Positions 60,498 through 64,000 of a DNA stretch of 64,000 nucleotides are shown piece after piece. Where the stretch lies: contig NC_010528.1 in NCBI RefSeq assembly GCF_000069785.1, forward strand, positions 1 through 64,000, given 5' to 3'. Numbering within the stretch: the stretch's first letter is position 1; the number at the start of each line of letters is the position of its first letter. Origin of the DNA: Cupriavidus taiwanensis LMG 19424. GTDB lineage: Bacteria; Pseudomonadota; Gammaproteobacteria; Burkholderiales; Burkholderiaceae. The notes under the pieces were generated by a model. The model had not been told where the DNA came from and searched no databases. It was given only the letters and a program-made list of their open reading frames with translations. The translations under genes and the position numbers were made by a program.

Positions 60498-61184
60498 ATG
60501 AACGCCCAAGACGTTGCCGCCTACCTGCAGAGCCATCCCGAGTTCTTCGAAGAGCATGCCGAGCTGCTGGCCGCGGTGCAGCTGACCAGCCCGCACAGCC
60601 ATCGTGCTGTGTCGCTGCAGGAGCGCCAGATGGAAATCCTGCGCGAGAAGAACAAGGGCCTGGAGCTGCGCCTGGCGGACCTGGTCCGCCATGGCCACGA
60701 GAACGACCGCACCCAGCAGCGCCTGCATGACTGGCAACTGCGGCTGCTGGCCGAGGCCGATTCGCATGCGCTGCCATATGCGGTGCAGGACGGCCTGCAG
60801 CAGGTCTTCGACGTGCCGGCGGTGGCGCTCAGGCTTTGGGATGTCGCCGAGCAGTACGCGCACATGGAAGTGGCGCAGGGCGCCAGCGAAGACCTGCGCA
60901 TCTTTGCCGAAGGCCTGCGCGCACCGTATTGCGGCAGCAACAGCGGCTTCGAGGCGGCCAGCCTGCTGGAGCGCGACGATGTCACCTCGCTGGCGATGGT
61001 GACGCTGCGCGTGCCGGTGCGCGCCGGCGAGGCCGAGGCCGGCGCCGACGTGCGTGGCGCGGCCTTTGGCTTGCTGGTGCTGGGCTCGCCCGATCCGCGC
61101 CGCTTCCACGACGGCATGGGCACCGCCTACCTGTCGCAGATCGGCGCAGTGGCGGGCGCTGCGCTGAACCGGCTGCGCGACTGA
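60498..61184 (+). CDS. DUF484 family protein
   Basis: 228 aa. N-terminal helical part AQDVAAYLQSHPEFFEEHAE, with SLQERQMEILREKNKGLELR forming a coiled coil, then a GAF-like domain (about 90-228; FGLLVLGSPDPRRFHDGMGT). DUF484 genes commonly precede xerC, as here. Function unknown; GAF fold hints at small-molecule sensing. Confidence 0.92.
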   Translation: MNAQDVAAYLQSHPEFFEEHAELLAAVQLTSPHSHRAVSLQERQMEILREKNKGLELRLADLVRHGHENDRTQQRLHDWQLRLLAEADSHALPYAVQDGLQQVFDVPAVALRLWDVAEQYAHMEVAQGASEDLRIFAEGLRAPYCGSNSGFEAASLLERDDVTSLAMVTLRVPVRAGEAEAGADVRGAAFGLLVLGSPDPRRFHDGMGTAYLSQIGAVAGAALNRLRD

Positions 61185-61207
61185 AGCCGCGGCCTTGCGA
61201 TAACGCC

Positions 61208-62284
61208 ATGACTGCACGCCGGCCGCCGCGCGCTGTGGTCCCATCGTCCGCGCCCGCGGACGGCGAGGCGCCGCCGCCAGATCCGCTGGTCACGCGCTAT
61301 CTCGACTGGCTGCGCGGCAGCCGCAAGCTGGCCGAGCACACGCTGTCGGGCTATGCCCGCGAACTGCGCGTGCTGCAGGCGCACGCGGCGCAGCATGCGC
61401 CGGGTGTCGCGCTGCTGGCGCTGCAGACGCACCATATCCGCAATTTCGCCGCACGGCTGCATGCCGCCGGGCTGGTCGGCACCAGTATCGGGCGCGCGCT
61501 GTCGGCATGGCGCGGCTTCTATCTGTGGGCGGCGCGCCATGGCCATGGCGTGAGCGTGAATCCGGTCGACGGCGTGCGCGCGCCGCGCTCCGGGCACGCG
61601 CTGCCCAAGGCGCTGTCGGTCGAGCACGCGGTGGCGCTGGTCGCACACCCTGCCGGCACCGATGCCGAGGCGCTGCGCGACCAGGCTGTCTACGAGCTGT
61701 TCTACTCGAGCGGGCTGCGGCTGTCCGAGCTGGTGCAGCTCGATCTGCGCTATGCCGAAGCCGACGGCTACCGCTCCAGCGGCTGGCTCGACCTGGCCGG
61801 CGCCGAGGTCACCGTGACCGGCAAGGGCTCGCGCCGGCGCACGGTGCCGGTAGGCGGCAGGGCCATCGCCGCGCTGCAGGCGTGGCTGGCGGTGCGCGAC
61901 GGCTTGCTGCGGCCGGGCGCCGCGCCCGAGGATGCCCATGCCCTGTTCCTGGGGCCGCGCGGGCGGCGCCTGTCGATGCGCACGGTGCAGTTGCGGCTCA
62001 AGCAGCAGGCGCTGCGCGCCGGGGTGCCGGCCGACGTGCATCCGCATATGCTGCGGCATTCCTTTGCCACCCACATGCTGCAGTCTTCCGGCGACCTGCG
62101 CGCGGTGCAGGAGATGCTGGGCCATGCCAGCATCTCGACCACGCAGGTCTACACCGCGCTGGATTTCCAGCACCTGGCCAAGGTCTACGACAAGGCCCAC
62201 CCGCGCGCCGGCCGGGCGCGCGCAAAGCCGGCAGCCGATGCCGCTGCAAGTGCGGCGCGCGTCGACGACACCCCGGAAGACTGA
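61208..62284 (+). CDS. xerC: tyrosine recombinase XerC
   Basis: 358 aa. With XerD it resolves chromosome dimers at dif during division. N-terminal SAM-like domain (YLDWLRGSRKLAEHTLSGYA), catalytic Arg in YSSGLRLSELVQLD, Lys in VTGKGSRRRTVP, HxxR in HPHMLRHSFATHML, H/W in LGHASISTTQVYT, and nucleophilic Tyr in STTQVYTALDF. An N-terminal Pro/Ala stretch and C-terminal Ala-rich tail are extra. ATG 61208 is 23 bp after DUF484. Confidence 0.95.
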   Translation: MTARRPPRAVVPSSAPADGEAPPPDPLVTRYLDWLRGSRKLAEHTLSGYARELRVLQAHAAQHAPGVALLALQTHHIRNFAARLHAAGLVGTSIGRALSAWRGFYLWAARHGHGVSVNPVDGVRAPRSGHALPKALSVEHAVALVAHPAGTDAEALRDQAVYELFYSSGLRLSELVQLDLRYAEADGYRSSGWLDLAGAEVTVTGKGSRRRTVPVGGRAIAALQAWLAVRDGLLRPGAAPEDAHALFLGPRGRRLSMRTVQLRLKQQALRAGVPADVHPHMLRHSFATHMLQSSGDLRAVQEMLGHASISTTQVYTALDFQHLAKVYDKAHPRAGRARAKPAADAAASAARVDDTPED

Positions 62285-62285
62285 C

Positions 62286-63242
62286 TCACTCCCACTGCGC
62301 CAGCACCTCGCGGAAGCGCTCGATTTCCGGCAGCAGCCAGCCGCGGAATGCCTGCACCTTGGGCAGGTTCAGCGAGCCCGGCGCGCACACGAAATACAGC
62401 AGCCACGGACACGGGATGCTGACGTCGAACAGCCGCACCACGCGCCCGGACAGCAGGTCGTTGCAGGCCAGCGAAGAGCGGATCAGGGCGATGCCCTGGC
62501 CTTCCGAGGCGGCCTGCAGCAGCAGCGACGAATCTTCCAGCAGCAGGCCCTTGCGGGGCTCGGGCCAGTCGAGCCCGGCGGCGTCGAACCACGGCTTCCA
62601 CGGATCGCCCTCGCCGCGCAGCAGCGGCATGCCCGCCATGTCCTGCGGCCGTCCGGGCAGGCGTCCGCCGTTGAAGGCGGGGCTGCAGACCGGGAAGAAT
62701 ACATCGTCGAGCAGCCGCTCGACATACAGGCCGGGATAGTCGCCACTGCCCATGCGCAGCGCGATATCGACTTCCTCGTGCGCAAAGTTGACCAGCGTGT
62801 TCGACGACAGCAGCTCGACATCCAGTTCGGGATGGCGCTCGATAAAGCTGCCGATGCGCGGCGTCAGCCAGCGCGCGGCAAACGACGGCATGGTGCTGAT
62901 GGTCAGGCGCTTGTCGCGGTTGCCGGCCTGCAGCGCGCGCGTGGCATCGGCGATCTGCAGCAGCGCGTCGCGCACGCGCTCGGCATAGAGCCGGCCGGCC
63001 GGGGTCAGCGCTACGCGCTTGCCGTGCCGCTCGAACAGCGGCATGCCCAGTTCGTCTTCCAGCGCGCGGATCTGGTGGCTGACCGCGCCGTGGGTGACGA
63101 ACAGCTCGGTTGCCGCGCGCGAAAAGCTCTCGTGCCGCGCCGCGGCTTCGAACGCGCGCAGCGCGGTCAGGGCCGGCAGGCGCGGCAATTCGCGGTGCCA
63201 GCCGCGCGGCATGTCTTTCTCCCAGGCGCTCTTCCAGGCCAT
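62286..63242 (-). CDS. LysR family transcriptional regulator, GcvA-like
   Basis: 318 aa. Helix-turn-helix ALRAFEAAARHESFSRAATE, FVTHGAVSHQIRALEDELGM (about 28-68) then a periplasmic-binding-like effector domain (LTISTMPSFAARWLTPRIGS, DIALRMGSGDYPGLYVERLL) of the GcvA/AmpR group. ATG 63242 used; ATG 63212 is possible. Divergent from the DUF2917 gene. Confidence 0.93.
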   Translation of the reverse strand: MAWKSAWEKDMPRGWHRELPRLPALTALRAFEAAARHESFSRAATELFVTHGAVSHQIRALEDELGMPLFERHGKRVALTPAGRLYAERVRDALLQIADATRALQAGNRDKRLTISTMPSFAARWLTPRIGSFIERHPELDVELLSSNTLVNFAHEEVDIALRMGSGDYPGLYVERLLDDVFFPVCSPAFNGGRLPGRPQDMAGMPLLRGEGDPWKPWFDAAGLDWPEPRKGLLLEDSSLLLQAASEGQGIALIRSSLACNDLLSGRVVRLFDVSIPCPWLLYFVCAPGSLNLPKVQAFRGWLLPEIERFREVLAQWE

Positions 63243-63489
63243 GGCCGTCTCCAGACGATCGGGGTTATGTGAGATTCGCTAACAAGAACAAAGAAAATAT
63301 ATCGTTTTGATAGTGGTCGGGCAATCACTAATATTTCATCACCGGCCCCCGCTTTGCACACTTCTTCACGGCGATATTCGCAGGATTTAACTGGCCTGGT
63401 CCCCTTGCCGGGCCAGTTCCTGCGGCCCGCCGAGAATCCGTACTGCGTCTGGCGTATCCCCGCCAGGGCCGGCTGAACGGAGAACCACC
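63243..63489. other. A/T-rich divergent promoter region
   Basis: Between the LysR and DUF2917 genes. Bases about 63265-63345 are far richer in A/T than the surroundings and contain several T-N11-A-like candidates such as ATATCGTTTTGATAG. This is the expected place for the LysR operator and for both promoters; no gene is seen. Confidence 0.45.
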
Positions 63490-63858
63490 ATGAAAACCGT
63501 GCTCACAACGACCGAGTTCACCCTGAATCCTGGCGAAGTCACCGCGCTGTCGGTGCACGCCGCGCAGCGCCTGCATGTTGCAGACGCCCGTGGCACCGAC
63601 GTGTGGCTGACCCGCGAAAACGATTCGGAGGACTACTGGCTGCGTTGTGGCGGCAGCCTGCTGCTGCGCGCCGGGGACGAGGTGGTGATCAGCATCGACC
63701 CGCGAGCTGTGCATCCGGTGCGCCTGGCGCTGATTGCCGAAGCCCGCCGTCCGGTGCTGGCGCTGGCCGACCTGCCGCACCTGGTGTACCGCAGCCTGCG
63801 CCGGCTGGTTCGAGGCACCGAATGGACGCCGAACCAGGACCGGGTCACCGCATCCTGA
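63490..63858 (+). CDS. DUF2917 family protein
   Basis: 122 aa, compact beta-rich protein (LNPGEVTALSVHAAQRLHVA, RGTDVWLTRENDSEDYWLRC, GGSLLLRAGDEVVI) that matches the DUF2917 family, cupin-like in predicted fold. Function unknown. GGAGA lies upstream of ATG 63490. A nearby LysR regulator may control it. Confidence 0.85.
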   Translation: MKTVLTTTEFTLNPGEVTALSVHAAQRLHVADARGTDVWLTRENDSEDYWLRCGGSLLLRAGDEVVISIDPRAVHPVRLALIAEARRPVLALADLPHLVYRSLRRLVRGTEWTPNQDRVTAS

Positions 63859-63973
63859 AGGGCAGGACGGCGCACCGTCCGCGTCGCCTGGGGCCCGGGG
63901 CCATCTGCGCCTGGTCTGGTCGCGTGACGCTTCGGACGGTTCCGCGTCTTCCACCCCCTGAACGGGGCAGGCA

Positions 63974-63997
63974 GGGCCGGCGCAAGCCGGCCCTTTT
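63974..63997 (+). terminator. rho-independent terminator
   Basis: GGGCCGGC (63974-63981) and GCCGGCCC (63986-63993) form an 8-bp stem with GCAA loop, followed by TTTT. It ends the DUF2917 transcript. Confidence 0.8.
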
Positions 63998-64000
63998 CGT

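Overview
The window is a high-GC, gene-dense chromosomal segment from a betaproteobacterium of the Burkholderiaceae, most likely Cupriavidus or a close relative (lineage inferred from gene order and protein sequence, not from a search). It opens with the replication-origin locus: a DnaA-box cluster, then dnaA, dnaN and gyrB. No rRNA, tRNA or CRISPR array was seen.

Layout. 1-6.9 kb: origin and replication genes. 6.9-8.75 kb: a truncated type I restriction hsdR gene cut by a complete IS256-family element. 8.77-16.7 kb: minus-strand genes for a polyamine-type operon (homospermidine synthase, glutathionylspermidine-synthase-like ATP-grasp ligase, DUF1190 and DUF350 proteins), preceded by a HutG-like ureohydrolase with a polar amino-acid ABC transporter and an IclR regulator. 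16.9-29.5 kb: mixed accessory and housekeeping genes (methyltransferases, MazG-like pyrophosphohydrolase, MerR regulator, chemoreceptor, DUF4382 lipoprotein, DUF72 protein, dbpA, CBS protein, DHA2 exporter, exported glutathione peroxidase, GST). 29.6-35.0 kb: a catabolic cluster around a GntR regulator (arylmalonate-decarboxylase-like enzyme, anion symporter, FAH-family hydrolase, M20 amidohydrolase). 35.0-40.3 kb: AraC/MFS and MarR/EamA divergent pairs, a small Cys-rich protein and an orphan Bug binding protein. 40.4-42.8 kb: two paralogous OmpR-type response regulators and a degenerate histidine kinase. 42.8-47.4 kb: porin, minCDE, corA. 47.5-53.5 kb: a Sel1 protein and the gatC-gatA-(lipoprotein)-(hydrolase)-gatB locus. 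54-62.3 kb: mreBCD-mrdA-rodA and DUF484-xerC. 62.3-64 kb: LysR regulator and DUF2917 protein.

How it fits together. Much of the window is core cell-cycle machinery: replication start, Min division-site selection, the Rod elongation system and XerC dimer resolution. Accessory catabolic and transport modules sit between these, each with its own regulator. Several regulators have visible operator candidates: a shared 11-mer for IclR, TTGA-NN-TCAA sites for MarR, a SoxR-like palindrome for MerR, and GTAAT half-sites for GntR.

Most worth pursuing: the translationally coupled homospermidine synthase and glutathionylspermidine-synthase-like pair with membrane partners; the response-regulator pair with a kinase-like protein that lacks a recognisable ATP-binding site; and the AMDase-like enzyme cluster of unknown substrate.
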